Part shown: positions 1 to 10,164 of the stretch, one piece after another
Layout of the letters: the number at the start of each line of letters is the position of its first letter
Position numbering within the stretch: position 1 is the stretch's first letter
Origin: Nematostella vectensis
Lineage: Eukaryota; Cnidaria; Anthozoa; Actiniaria; Edwardsiidae
Assembly (NCBI RefSeq): GCF_932526225.1
Contig: NC_064042.1
Coordinates: 17,263,028-17,327,027, forward strand
DNA length: 64,000 nucleotides
Direction: 5' to 3'
Position numbers and translations under genes: made by a program
Notes under the pieces: generated by a model
What the model saw: the letters and a program-made list of their open reading frames with translations, nothing else
Told to the model about the DNA's origin: nothing
Databases searched by the model: none

Positions 1-561
1 AAAATCTAAAAACTTCAAAAAACCAAAATTCCTAATACTTGTCCAAATGTGCCGAAAATGGTATCATTCGAACCCTGACATTCCCCGGCGTGTGTTGCGC
101 TATTCGGTTTTTTCTTAAGTGCGCATGCGCAGAAATTATTTAAAAAAAAACTGTGTCCCGGAGGGTAGGGAACAACTTTTCGGGTCTATATACTTGAGCT
201 AAAATTCTCAAACTCGGTAAGATCTATGTACTCATAAAGGGCTATCTAACCCTGCAATCAGATTTCGAATCGATCAAGAATTGACAAAAGCCGCTAATCT
301 TTTTCCCTACCTTCCGAGACATTTTGAGTAGAGCCTGGGGACTAGGCATTAAGTCCGATTGATCTCAAACTTGGTCAGCATGAAGAAAGTATCAGCACTT
401 AGTTAAGGTTAGAAAATCAAAAGCATAGCTTCAAAGTAAAGCTGTTAAAAAAGGCAGGAAAAAGGCCAAATTGCAACTTCTCCCTAGAAAATCTTTGCAA
501 ATATTGACTTTGGAGGACAACAAACTGCCTAGCGCCTATATGGTTTTTCAAAAGCTTTCGA
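1..561 (+). repeat. Partial S monomer at left edge
   Basis: The window opens inside an S unit, about 70 bases after its start; the unit ends at the start of the first BL. It carries delta-type marks: TTCCTAAT near base 30, TTCTTAAGTG before the palindrome, and AGGGAACAAC instead of AGGGGACAAC. The NRF-1-like palindrome is at 120-131. Private changes include AAATGTGCC (53-61) and a run of A in place of TTTCC near 140, possibly base errors at the sequence edge. Confidence 0.93.
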
Positions 562-1046
562 ATGAGCCTATGCACGTTAAGATTGGATGAGTTTGAGTTT
601 TTCAGTGGTCAAACAAGGTCCAAAATTGGTCCAAGGTAGAATATGAGCATTTCTGAAGTTAGTCGTAGCCTGCCCAAAGTCACGGGGAAGGTCCAACTAT
701 GCTAGTAGACACTAACTAAGAAAGATTCAGGACGAAGATTGAAGTTTAGACTTTTTTTTGCAAACTTCCCAAAACTGTTTCTGTGCCGACGATTTCTTTC
801 GATTTTCAAAAAATTCCCACTAGCCAGGAATGAGCAGCAGAAAATACTTTGATGTATGAGGTTAGTGTCCATGCGCATTTCTATATCATAAGCGAAAAAA
901 ATCTCCGGAAACGATTTTGCATGTACGACTTTTTGGGGGTTAAAAATGATACAAATTGCACCTTCTCCCTAGAAAATCTTTGCAAATATTGACTTTGGAG
1001 GACAACAATCTGCATAGCGCTTATATGGTTTTTCAAGAGCTTTCGA
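562..1046 (+). repeat. BL monomer, 485-bp reference copy
   Basis: B is a composite relative of S. Bases 562-625 match the start of S. About 326 bp (626-951) is a core not found in S. Bases 952-1046 match the end of S again. The left boundary lies at a GGTCCAA doublet and the right boundary at CAAATTGCA, both present in S, so exchange at short shared motifs is a likely origin. The core contains an 8-T tract (near 750) and no long frame on either strand in most copies. Other BL units start at 3229, 5264, 6381, 8130, 10165, 12831, 16763, 19429, 23361, 24483, 27774, 30787, 31909, 35200, 39756, 42139, 44522, 47539, 48661, 55393, 55882, 61381 and 61870. Confidence 0.95.
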
Positions 1047-1236
1047 ATGAGCCTATGCACGTTAAGATTGGATGAGTTTGAGTTTTTCAGTGTTCAAACA
1101 AGGTCCAAAAAAGGTCCAAAATCTAAAAACTTCAAAAAACCAAAATTCTTAATACTTGTCCAAATGAGCCGCAAATGGTATCATTCGAACCCTGACATTC
1201 CCCGGCGTGTGTTGCGCTATTCAGTTTTTTCATAAG

Positions 1237-1248
1237 TGCGCATGCGCA
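1237..1248. promoter_or_regulatory. NRF-1-type palindrome, one per S unit (reference)
   Basis: TGCGCATGCGCA is a perfect 12-bp palindrome and fits the known consensus YGCGCAYGCGCR bound by NRF-1 (alpha-Pal) and its invertebrate relatives. It lies 190 bases after the start of the unit. Its position is fixed: for example 120-131 in the first partial unit and 63838-63849 in the last. Every S unit I looked at keeps it unchanged, although bases beside it vary between subfamilies. B units lack it. Binding is inferred from the motif only. Confidence 0.55.
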
Positions 1249-1301
1249 GAAATTGTTTCCCAAAAAACTGTGTTTCGGAGGGTAGGGGACAACTTTTCGG
1301 G

Positions 1302-1310
1302 TCTATATAC
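1302..1310 (+). promoter_or_regulatory. TATA-like run downstream of the palindrome (reference)
   Basis: TCTATATAC lies about 60 bp after the palindrome in S units, in the context CGGGTCTATATACTTGAG. One HOR pair (23,850 and 31,276 units) has TCCATATAC instead. A core-promoter role is speculative, since the sequence is AT-rich and such runs are common. Confidence 0.2.
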
Positions 1311-1678
1311 TTGAGCTAAAATTCTCAAACTCGGTAAGATCTATGTACTCATAAAGGGCTATCTAACCCTGCATTCAGATTTCGAATCGATCAAGAATTG
1401 ACAGAAGCCGCTAATCTTTTTCCCTACCTTCCGAGACATTTTGAGTAGAGCCTGGGGACTAGGCATTAAGTCCGATTGATCTCAAACTTGGTCAGCATGA
1501 AGAAAGTATCAGCACTTAGTTAAGGTTAGAAAATCAAAAGCATAGCTTCAAAGTAAAGCTGTTAAAAAAGGCAGGAAAAAGGCCAAATTGCAACTTCTCC
1601 CTAGAAAATCTTTGCAAATATTGACTTTGGAGGACAACAAACTGCCTAGCGCCTATATGGTTTTTCAAGAGCTTTCGA

Positions 1679-1964
1679 ATGAGCCTATGCACGTTAAGAT
1701 TGGATGAGTTTGAGTTTTTCAGTGGTCAAACAAGGTCCAAAATTGGTCCAAGGTAGAATATGAGCATTTCTGAAGTTAGTCGTAGCCTGCCCAAAGTCAC
1801 GGGGAAGGTCCAACTATGCTAGTAGACACTAACTAAGAAAGATTCAGGACGAAGATTGAAGTTTAGACTTTTTTTTGCAAACTTCCCAAAACTTTTTCTG
1901 TGCCGACGATTTCTTTCGATTTTCAAAAAATTCCTACTAGCCAGGAATGAGCAGCAGACAATAA
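1679..1964 (+). repeat. Bs monomer, 286-bp reference copy
   Basis: Bs equals the first ~280 bp of BL, then jumps from GCAGACAATA through a few extra bases (ATTGCTA here, CTTGCTA in copies after 53.8 kb) straight into the S head at CTATGCACG. About 199 bp of the BL right half, including its S-like tail, is missing. All 14 copies have the same junction, so one deletion was copied many times. Copies start at 1679, 4346, 9247, 11282, 13948, 17880, 20546, 25591, 33017, 38207, 49769, 53844, 58915 and 59829. The S after a Bs therefore lacks the normal ATGAGC start. Confidence 0.94.
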
Positions 1965-3228
1965 TTGCTACTATGCACGTTAAGATTGGATGAGTTTGAG
2001 TTTTTCAGTGTTCAAACAAGGTCCAAAAAAGGTCCAAAATCCAAAAACTTCAAAAAACCAAAATTCTTAATACTTGTCCAAATGAGCCGAAAATGGTATC
2101 ATTCGAACCTTGACATTCCCCGGCGTGTGTTGCGCTATTCGGTTTTTTCAAAAGTGCGCATGCGCAGAAATTATTTCCAAAAAAACTGTGTCCCGGAGGG
2201 TAGGGGACAACTTTTCGGGTCTATATACTTGAGCTAAAATTCTCAAACTCGGTAAGATCTATGTACTCATAAAGGGCTATCTAACCCTGCAATCAGATTT
2301 CGAATCGATCAAGAATTGACAAAAGCCGGTAATCTTTTTCCCTACCTTCCGAGACATTTTGAGTAGAGTCTAGGGACTAGGCATTAAGTCCGATTGATCT
2401 CAAACTTGGTCAGCATGAAGAAAGTATCAGCACTTAGTAAAGGTTAGAAAATCAAAAGCATAGCTTCAAAGTAAAGCTGTTAAAAAAGGCAGGAAAAAGG
2501 CCAAATTGCACCTTCTCCCTAGAAAATCTTTGCAAATATTGACTTTGGGGGACAACAAACTGCCTAGCGCCTATATGGTTTTTCAAGAGCTTTCGGATGA
2601 GCCTATGCACGTTAAGATTGGATGAGTTTGAGTTTTTCAGTGGTCAAACAAGGTCCAAAAAAGGTCCAAAATCCAAAAACTTCAAAAAACCAAAATTCTT
2701 AATACTTGTCCAAATGAGCCGAAAATGGTATCATTCGAACCTTGACATTCCCCGGCGTGTGTTGCGGTATTCGGTTTTTTCATAAGTGCGCATGCGCAGA
2801 AATTATTTCCAAAAAAACTGTGTCCCGGAGGGTAGGGGACAACTTTTCGGGTCTATATACTTGAGCTAAAATTCTCAAACTCGGTAAGATCTATGTACTC
2901 ATAAAGGGCTATCTAACCCTGCAATCAGATTTCGAATCGATCAAGAATTGACAAAAGCCGGTAATCTTTTTCCCTACCTTCCGAGACATTTTGAGTAGAG
3001 TCTAGGGACTAGGCATTAAGTCCGATTGATCTCAAACTTGGTCAGCATGAAGAAAGTATCAGCACTTAGTAAAGGTTAGAAAATCAAAAGCATAGCTTCA
3101 AAGTAAAGCTGTTAAAAAAGGCAGGAAAAAGGCCAAATTGCACCTTCTCCCTAGAAAATCTTTGCAAATATTGACTTTGGGGGACAACAAACTGCCTAGC
3201 GCCTATATGGTTTTTCAAGAGCTTTCGG

Positions 3229-5263
3229 ATGAGCCTATGCACGTTAAGATTGGATGAGTTTGAGTTTTTCAGTGGTCAAACAAGGTCCAAAATTGGTCCA
3301 AGGTAGAATATGAGCATTTCTGAAGTTAGTCGTAGCCTGCCCAAAGTCACGGGGAAGGTCCAACTATGCTAGTAGACACTAACTAAGAAAGATTCAGGAC
3401 GAAGATTGAAGTTTAGACTTTTTTTTGCAAACTTCCCAAAACTGTTTCTGTGCCGACGATTTCTTTCGATTTTCAAAAAATTCCCACTAGCCAGGAATGA
3501 GCAGCAGACAATACTTTGATGTATGAGGTTAGTGTCCATGCGCATTTCTATATCATAAGCGAAAAAAATCTCCGGAAACGATTTTGCATGTACGACTTTT
3601 TGGGGGTTAAATATGATACAAATTGCACCTTCTCCCTAGAAAATCTTTGCAAATATTGACTTTGGAGGACAACAATCTGCATAGCGCTTATATGGTTTTT
3701 CAAGAGCTTTCGAATGAGCCTATGCACGTTAAGATTGGATGAGTTTGAGTTTTTCAGTGTTCAAACAAGGTCCAAAAAAGGTCCAAAATCTAAAAACTTC
3801 AAAAAACCAAAATTCTTAATACTTGTCCAAATGAGCCGCAAATGGTATCATTCGAACCCTGACATTCCCCGGCGTGTGTTGCGCTATTCAGTTTTTTCAT
3901 AAGTGCGCATGCGCAGAAATTTTTTCCCAAAAAACTGTGTTTCGGAGGGTAGGGGACAACTTTTCGGGTCTATATACTTGAGCTAAAATTCTCAAACTCG
4001 GTAAGATCTATGTACTCATAAAGGGCTATCTAACCCTGCATTCAGATTTCGAATCGATCAAGAATTGACAAAAGCCGCTAATCTTTTTCCCTACCTTCCG
4101 AGACATTTTGAGTAGAGCCTGGGGACTAGGCATTGAGTCCGATTGATCTCAAACTTGGTCAGCATGAAGAAAGTATCAGCACTTAGTTAAGGTTAGAAAA
4201 TCAAAAGCATAGCTTCAAAGTAAAGCTGTTAAAAAAGGCAGGAAAAAGGCCAAATTGCAACTTCTCCCTAGAAAATCTTTGCAAATATTGACTTTGGAGG
4301 ACAACAAACTGCCTAGCGCCTATATGGTTTTTCAAGAGCTTTCGAATGAGCCTATGCACGTTAAGATTGGATGAGTTTGAGTTTTTCAGTGGTCAAACAA
4401 GGTCCAAAATTGGTCCAAGGTAGAATATGAGCATTTCTGAAGTTAGTCGTAGCCTGCCCAAAGTCACGGGGAAGGTCCAACTATGCTAGTAGACACTAAC
4501 TAAGAAAGATTCAGGACGAAGATAGAAGTTTAGACTTTTTTTTGCAAACTTTCCAAAACTTTTTCTGTGCCGACGATTTCTTTCGATTTTCAAAAAATTC
4601 CTACTAGCCAGGAATGAGCAGCAGACAATAATTGCTACTATGCACGTTAAGATTGGATGAGTTTGAGTTTTTCAGTGTTCAAACAAGGTCCAAAAAAGGT
4701 CCAAAATCCAAAAACTTCAAAAAACCAAAATTCTTAATACTTGTCCAAATAAGCCGAAAATGGTATCATTCGAACCTTGACATTCCCCGGCGTGTGTTGC
4801 GGTATTCGGTTTTTTCATAAGTGCGCATGCGCAGAAATTATTTCCAAAAAAACTGTGTCCCGGAGGGTAGGGGACAACTTTTCGGGTCTATATACTTGAG
4901 CTAAAATTCTCAAACTCGGTAAGATCTATGTACTCATAAAGGGCTATCTAACCCTGCAATCAGATTTCGAATCGATCAAGAATTGACAAAAGCCGGTAAT
5001 CTTTTTCCCTACCTTCCGAGACATTTTGAGTAGAGTCTAGGGACTAGGCATTAAGTCCGATTGATCTCAAACTTGGTCAGCATGAAGAAAGTATCAGCAC
5101 TTAGTAAAGGTTAGAAAATCAAAAGCATAGCTTCAAAGTAAAGCTGTTAAAAAAGGCAGGAAAAAGGCCAAATTGCAACTTCTCCCTAGAAAATCTTTGC
5201 AAATATTGACTTTGGGGGACAACAAACTGCCTAGCGCCTATATGGTTTTTCAAGAGCTTTCGG
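3229..5263 (+). repeat. Truncated 2,035-bp HOR (BL-alpha-Bs-beta)
   Basis: Units start at 3229, 3714, 4346 and 4632. It repeats the first four members of the preceding pentamer at an offset of 2,667 and lacks the fifth. The beta unit at 4632 has GCGGTATTCGG, which belongs to gamma, so beta and gamma seem to have been fused by loss of one 632-bp unit. Confidence 0.88.
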
Positions 5264-6380
5264 ATGAGCCTATGCACGTTAAGATTGGATGAGTTTGAGT
5301 TTTTCAGTGGTCAAACAAGGTCCAAAATTGGTCCAAGGTAGAATATGAGCATTTCTGAAGTTAGTCGTAGCCTGCCCAAAGTCACGGGGAAGGTCCAACT
5401 ATGCTAGTAGACACTAACTAAGAAAGATTCAGGACGAAGATTGAAGTTTAGACTTTTTTTTGCAAACTTCCCAAAACTGTTTCTGTGCCGACGATTTCTT
5501 TCGATTTTCAAAAAATTCCCACTAGCCAGGAATGAGCAGCAGACAATACTTTGATGTATGAGGTTAGTGTCCATGCGCATTTCTATATCATAAGCGAAAA
5601 AAATCTTCGGAAACGATTTTGCATGTACGACTTTTTGGGGGTTAAAAATGATACAAATTGCACCTTCTCCCTAGAAAATCTTTGCAAATATTGACTTTGG
5701 AGGACAACAATCTGCATAGCGCTTATATGGTTTTTCAAGAGCTTTCGAATGAGCCTATGCACGTTAAGATTGGATGAGTTTGAGTTTTTCAGTGTTCAAA
5801 CAAGGTCCAAAAAAGGTCCAAAATCTAAAAACTTCAAAAAACCAAAATTCTTAATACTTGTCCAAATGAGCCGCAAATGATATTATTCGAACCCTGACAT
5901 TCCCCGGCGTGTGTTGCGCTATTCGGTTTTTTCTTAAGTGCGCATGCGCAGAAATTATTTCCAAAAAAACTGTGTCCCGGAGGGTAGGGAACAACTTTTC
6001 GGGTCTATATACTTGAGCTAAAATTCTCAAACTCGGTAAGATCTATGTACTCATAAAGGGCTATCTAACCCTGCAATCAGATTTCGAATCGATCAAGAAT
6101 TGACAAAAGCCGCTAATCTTTTTCCCTACCTTCCGAGACATTTTGAGTAGAGCCTGGGGACTAGGCATTAAGTCCGATTGATCTCAAACTTGGTCAGCAT
6201 GAAGAAAGTATCAGCACTTAGTTAAGGTTAGAAAATCAAAAGCATAGCTTCAAAGTAAAGCTGTTAAAAAAGGCAGGAAAAAGGCCAAATTGCAACTTCT
6301 CCCTAGAAAATCTTTGCAAATATTGACTTTGGAGGACAACAAACTGCCTAGCGCCTATATGGTTTTTCAAAAGCTTTCGA
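5264..6380 (+). repeat. BL plus chimeric S unit (alpha head, delta body)
   Basis: BL at 5264 is followed by an S unit at 5749. That S begins alpha-like (GCCGCAAAT) and from about 5,900 carries delta marks (TTCTTAAGTG, AGGGAACAAC). Its GCAAATGATATTATTCG near 5875 replaces the usual TGGTATCATTCG, giving a TGA in the 62-codon frame. Confidence 0.85.
5749..6380 (+). repeat. Chimeric S unit (alpha to delta)
   Basis: The head is alpha-like and the body from about 5,900 is delta-like. The right part matches 81-561 at an offset of 5,819, and the left part matches the alpha that follows BL at 10650 (offset 4,901). Confidence 0.8.
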
Positions 6381-8129
6381 ATGAGCCTATGCACGTTAAG
6401 ATTGGATGAGTTTGAGTTTTTCAGTTGTCAAACAAGGTCCAAAATTGGTCCAAGGTAGAATATGAGCATTTCTGAAGTTAGTCGTAGCCTGCCCAAAGTC
6501 ACGGGGAAGGTCCAACTATGCTAGTAGACACTAACTAAGAAAGATTCAGGACGAAGATTGAAGTTTAGACTTTTTTTTGCAAACTTCCCAAAACTGTTTC
6601 TGTGCCGACGATTTCTTTCGATTTTCAAAAAATTCCCACTAGCCAGGAATGAGCAGCAGACAATACTTTGATGTATGAGGTTAGTGTCCATGCGCATTTC
6701 TATATCATAAGCGAAAAAAATCTCCGGAAACGATTTTGCATGTACGACTTTTTGGGGGTTAAAAATGATACAAATTGCACCTTCTCCCTAGAAAATCTTT
6801 GCAAATATTGACTTTGGAGGACAACAATCTGCATAGCGCTTATATGGTTTTTCAAGAGCTTTCGAATGAGCCTATGCACGTTAAGATTGGATGAGTTTGA
6901 GTTTTTCAGTGTTCAAACAAGGTCCAAAAAAGGTCCAAAATCTAAAAACTTCAAAAAACCAAAATTCTTAATACTTGTCCAAATGAGCCGCAAATGGTAT
7001 CATTCGAACCCTGACATTCCCCGGCGTGTGTTGCGCTATTCAGTTTTTTCATAAGTGCGCATGCGCAGAAATTGTTTCCCAAAAAACTGTGATTCGGAGG
7101 GTAGGGGACAACTTTTCGGGTCTATATACTTGAGCTAAAATTCTCAAACTCGGTAAGATCTATGTACTCATAAAGGGCTATCTAACCCTGCATTCAGATT
7201 TCGAATCGATCAAGAATTGACAGAAGCCGCTAATCTTTTTCCCTACCTTCCGAGACATTTTGAGTAGAGCCTGGGGACTAGGCATTAAGTCCGATTGATC
7301 TCAAACTTGGTCAGCATGAAGAAAGTATCAGCACTTAGTAAAGGTTAGAAAATCAAAAGCATAGCTTCAAAGTAAAGCTGTTAAAAAAGGCAGGAAAAAG
7401 GCCAAATTGCACCTTCTCCCTAGAAAATCTTTGCAAATATTGACTTTGGGGGACAACAAACTGCTTAGCGCCTATATGGTTTTTCAAGAGCTTTCGGATG
7501 AGCCTATGCACGTTAAGATTGGATGAGTTTGAGTTTTTCAGTGGTCAAACAAGGTCCAAAAAAGGTCCAAAATCCAAAAACTTCAAAAAACCAAAATTCT
7601 TAATACTTGTCCAAATGAGCCGAAAATGGTATCATTCGAACCTTGACATTCCCCGGCGTGTGTTGCGGTATTCGGTTTTTTCATAAGTGCGCATGCGCAG
7701 AAATTATTTCCAAAAAAACTGTGTCCCGGAGGGTAGGGGACAACTTTTCGGGTCTATATACTTGAGCTAAAATTCTCAAACTCGGTAAGATCTATGTACT
7801 CATAAAGGGCTATCTAACCCTGCAATCAGATTTCGAATCGATCAAGAATTGACAAAAGCCGGTAATCTTTTTCCCTACCTTCCGAGACATTTTGAGTAGA
7901 GTCTAGGGACTAGGCATTAAGTCCGATTGATCTCAAACTTGGTCAGCATGAAGAAAGTATCAGCACTTAGTAAAGGTTAGAAAATCAAAAGCATAGCTTC
8001 AAAGTAAAGCTGTTAAAAAAGGCAGGAAAAAGGCCAAATTGCACCTTCTCCCTAGAAAATCTTTGCAAATATTGACTTTGGGGGACAACAAACTGCATAG
8101 CGCCTATATGGTTTTTCAAGAGCTTTCGG
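6381..8129 (+). repeat. BL plus two S units, with alpha/beta chimera at 6866
   Basis: Units start at 6381 (BL), 6866 and 7498. The S at 6866 matches the alpha at 1047 in its left half (GTTTCCC, GACAGAAGCC) but ends like beta (TTAGTAAAGG, TTGCACC, TTTGGGGGAC). The switch lies between about 7,270 and 7,340. Unit 7498 is gamma and matches 2597 at an offset of 4,901. Confidence 0.87.
6866..7497 (+). repeat. Chimeric S unit (alpha to beta)
   Basis: The left part matches 1047 (offset 5,819) and the right part matches 1965 (offset 4,901). The two offsets differ by exactly 918, the length of one S+Bs pair. That is what a single unequal crossover between an alpha and a beta unit would give. Confidence 0.85.
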
Positions 8130-10164
8130 ATGAGCCTATGCACGTTAAGATTGGATGAGTTTGAGTTTTTCAGTGGTCAAACAAGGTCCAAAATTGGTCC
8201 AAGGTAGAATATGAGCATTTCTGAAGTTAGTCGTAGCCTGCCCAAAGTCACGGGGAAGGTCCAACTATGCTAGTAGACACTAACTAAGAAAGATTCAGGA
8301 CGAAGATTGAAGTTTAGACTTTTTTTTGCAAACTTCCCAAAACTGTTTCTGTGCCGACGATTTCTTTCGATTTTCAAAAAATTCCCACTAGCCAGGAATG
8401 AGCAGCAGACAATACTTTGATGTATGAGGTTAGTGTCCATGCGCATTTCTATATCATAAGCGAAAAAAATCTCCGGAAACGATTTTGCATGTACGACTTT
8501 TTGGGGGTTAAATATGATACAAATTGCACCTTCTCCCTAGAAAATCTTTGCAAATATTGACTTTGGAGGACAACAATCTGCATAGCGCTTATATGGTTTT
8601 TCAAGAGCTTTCGAATGAGCCTATGCACGTTAAGATTGGATGAGTTTGAGTTTTTCAGTGTTCAAACAAGGTCCAAAAAAGGTCCAAAATCTAAAAACTT
8701 CAAAAAACCAAAATTCTTAATACTTGTCCAAATGAGCCGCAAATGGTATCATTCGAACCCTGACATTCCCCGGCGTGTGTTGCGCTATTCAGTTTTTTCA
8801 TAAGTGCGCATGCGCAGAAATTTTTTCCCAAAAAACTGTGTTTCGGAGGGTAGGGGACAACTTTTCGGGTCTATATACTTGAGCTAAAATTCTCAAACTC
8901 GGTAAGATCTATGTACTCATAAAGGGCTATCTAACCCTGCATTCAGATTTCGAATCGATCAAGAATTGACAAAAGCCGCTAATCTTTTTCCCTACCTTCC
9001 GAGACATTTTGAGTAGAGCCTGGGAATTAGGCATTGAGTCCGATTGATCTCAAACTTGGTCAGCATGAAGAAAGTATCAGCACTTAGTTAAGGTTAGAAA
9101 ATCAAAAGCATAGTTTCAAAGTAAAGCTGTTAAAAAAGGCAGGAAAAAGGCCAAATTGCAACTTCTCCCTAGAAAATCTTTGCAAATATTGACTTTGGAG
9201 GACAACAAACTGCCTAGCGCCTATATGGTTTTTCAAGAGCTTTCGAATGAGCCTATGCACGTTAAGATTGGATGAGTTTGAGTTTTTCAGTGGTCAAACA
9301 AGGTCCAAAATTGGTCCAAGGTAGAATATGAGCATTTCTGAAGTTAGTCGTAGCCTGCCCAAAGTCACGGGGAAGGTCCAACTATGCTAGTAGACACTAA
9401 CTAAGAAAGATTCAGGACGAAGATTGAAGTTTAGACTTTTTTTTGCAAACTTTCCAAAACTTTTTCTGTGCCGACGATTTCTTTCGATTTTCAAAAAATT
9501 CCTACTAGCCAGGAATGAGCAGCAGACAATAATTGCTACTATGCACGTTAAGATTGGATGAGTTTGAGTTTTTCAGTGTTCAAACAAGGTCCAAAAAAGG
9601 TCCAAAATCCAAAAACTTCAAAAAACCAAAATTCTTAATACTTGTCCAAATGAGCCGCAAATGGTATCATTCGAACCCTGACATTCCCCGGCGTGTGTTG
9701 CGCTATTCGGTTTTTTCATAAGTGCGCATGCGCAGAAATTATTTCCAAAAAAACTGTGTCCCGGAGGGTAGGGGACAACTTTTCGGGTCTATATACTTGA
9801 GCTAAAATTCTCAAACTCGGTAAGATCTATGTACTCATAAAGGGCTATCTAACCCTGCAATCAGATTTCGAATCGATCAAGAATTGACAAAAGCCGGTAA
9901 TCTTTTTCCCTACCTTCCGAGACATTTTGAGTAGAGTCTAGGGACTAGGCATTAAGTCCGATTGATCTCAAACTTGGTCAGCATGAAGAAGGTATCAGCA
10001 CTTAGTAAAGGTTAGAAAATCAAAAGCATAGCTTCAAAGTAAAGCTGTTAAAAAAGGCAGGAAAAAGGCCAAATTGCAACTTCTCCCTAGAAAATCTTTG
10101 CAAATATTGACTTTGGGGGACAACAAACTGCCTAGCGCCTATATGGTTTTTCAAGAGCTTTCGG
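8130..10164 (+). repeat. Second truncated 2,035-bp HOR (BL-alpha-Bs-beta)
   Basis: Units start at 8130, 8615, 9247 and 9533. It matches 3229-5263 at an offset of 4,901. The beta unit at 9533 differs from 4632 by carrying GCCGCAAAT, AACCCTGAC and GCGCTATTCGG, alpha-like marks in its first third, which suggests a short conversion tract. Confidence 0.87.

Larger units (their letters stand above)
1047..1678 (+). repeat. S monomer, 632-bp reference copy (alpha subfamily)
   Basis: This is the basic satellite unit. In order it holds: a 64-bp head shared with B; a doubled AAGGTCCAAAA motif (about 1100-1120); the perfect palindrome TGCGCATGCGCA (1237-1248); a TATATA run (1304-1309); a BglII-type AGATCT and a ClaI-type ATCGAT site; a small dyad AGCTT...AAGCT (1544-1560); an A-tract near 1563; and the 95-bp tail shared with B. 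Alpha marks are GCCGCAAAT, TATTCAGTTT, GTGTTTCGG and GCATTCAG. S units vary only from 626 to 634 bp over the window, mostly through A/T-run length, GGCAGG versus GGCCGG, and a 6-bp deletion in some iota copies. A 62-codon frame over its first 189 bp is discussed in the findings; I do not annotate it as a gene. Confidence 0.95.
562..3228 (+). repeat. 2,667-bp pentameric HOR (BL-alpha-Bs-beta-gamma)
   Basis: Units start at 562 (BL), 1047 (alpha), 1679 (Bs), 1965 (beta) and 2597 (gamma); lengths 485+632+286+632+632. Beta marks are AAAATCC, AACCTTGAC, GCCGGTAATC, GAGTCTAGGG and TTTGGGGGAC. Gamma is beta-like but has the TGGTC head and GCGGTATTCGG. The same five-unit order, with delta replacing gamma, returns at 10165 and 16763 with a 2,666-bp period, so this pentamer is probably the older framework of the left third of the window. 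Confidence 0.9.

Noticed and set aside
1047-1235. Family of ~70 small 62-residue proteins repeated across the window
   Set aside because: The frame repeats because the satellite repeats. It has stops in eta units, a nonsense change in unit 5749, no ATG after Bs, no known domain, and no upstream signal other than what every monomer has.
1361-1376. Telomere-like CTAACCCTG in AGGGCTATCTAACCCT
   Set aside because: A single imperfect dyad per monomer, not a tandem telomeric run.
1541-1562. AGCTT...AAGCT hairpin as a terminator or RNA element
   Set aside because: The stem is only five base pairs, followed by an A-run on this strand; too weak to call.
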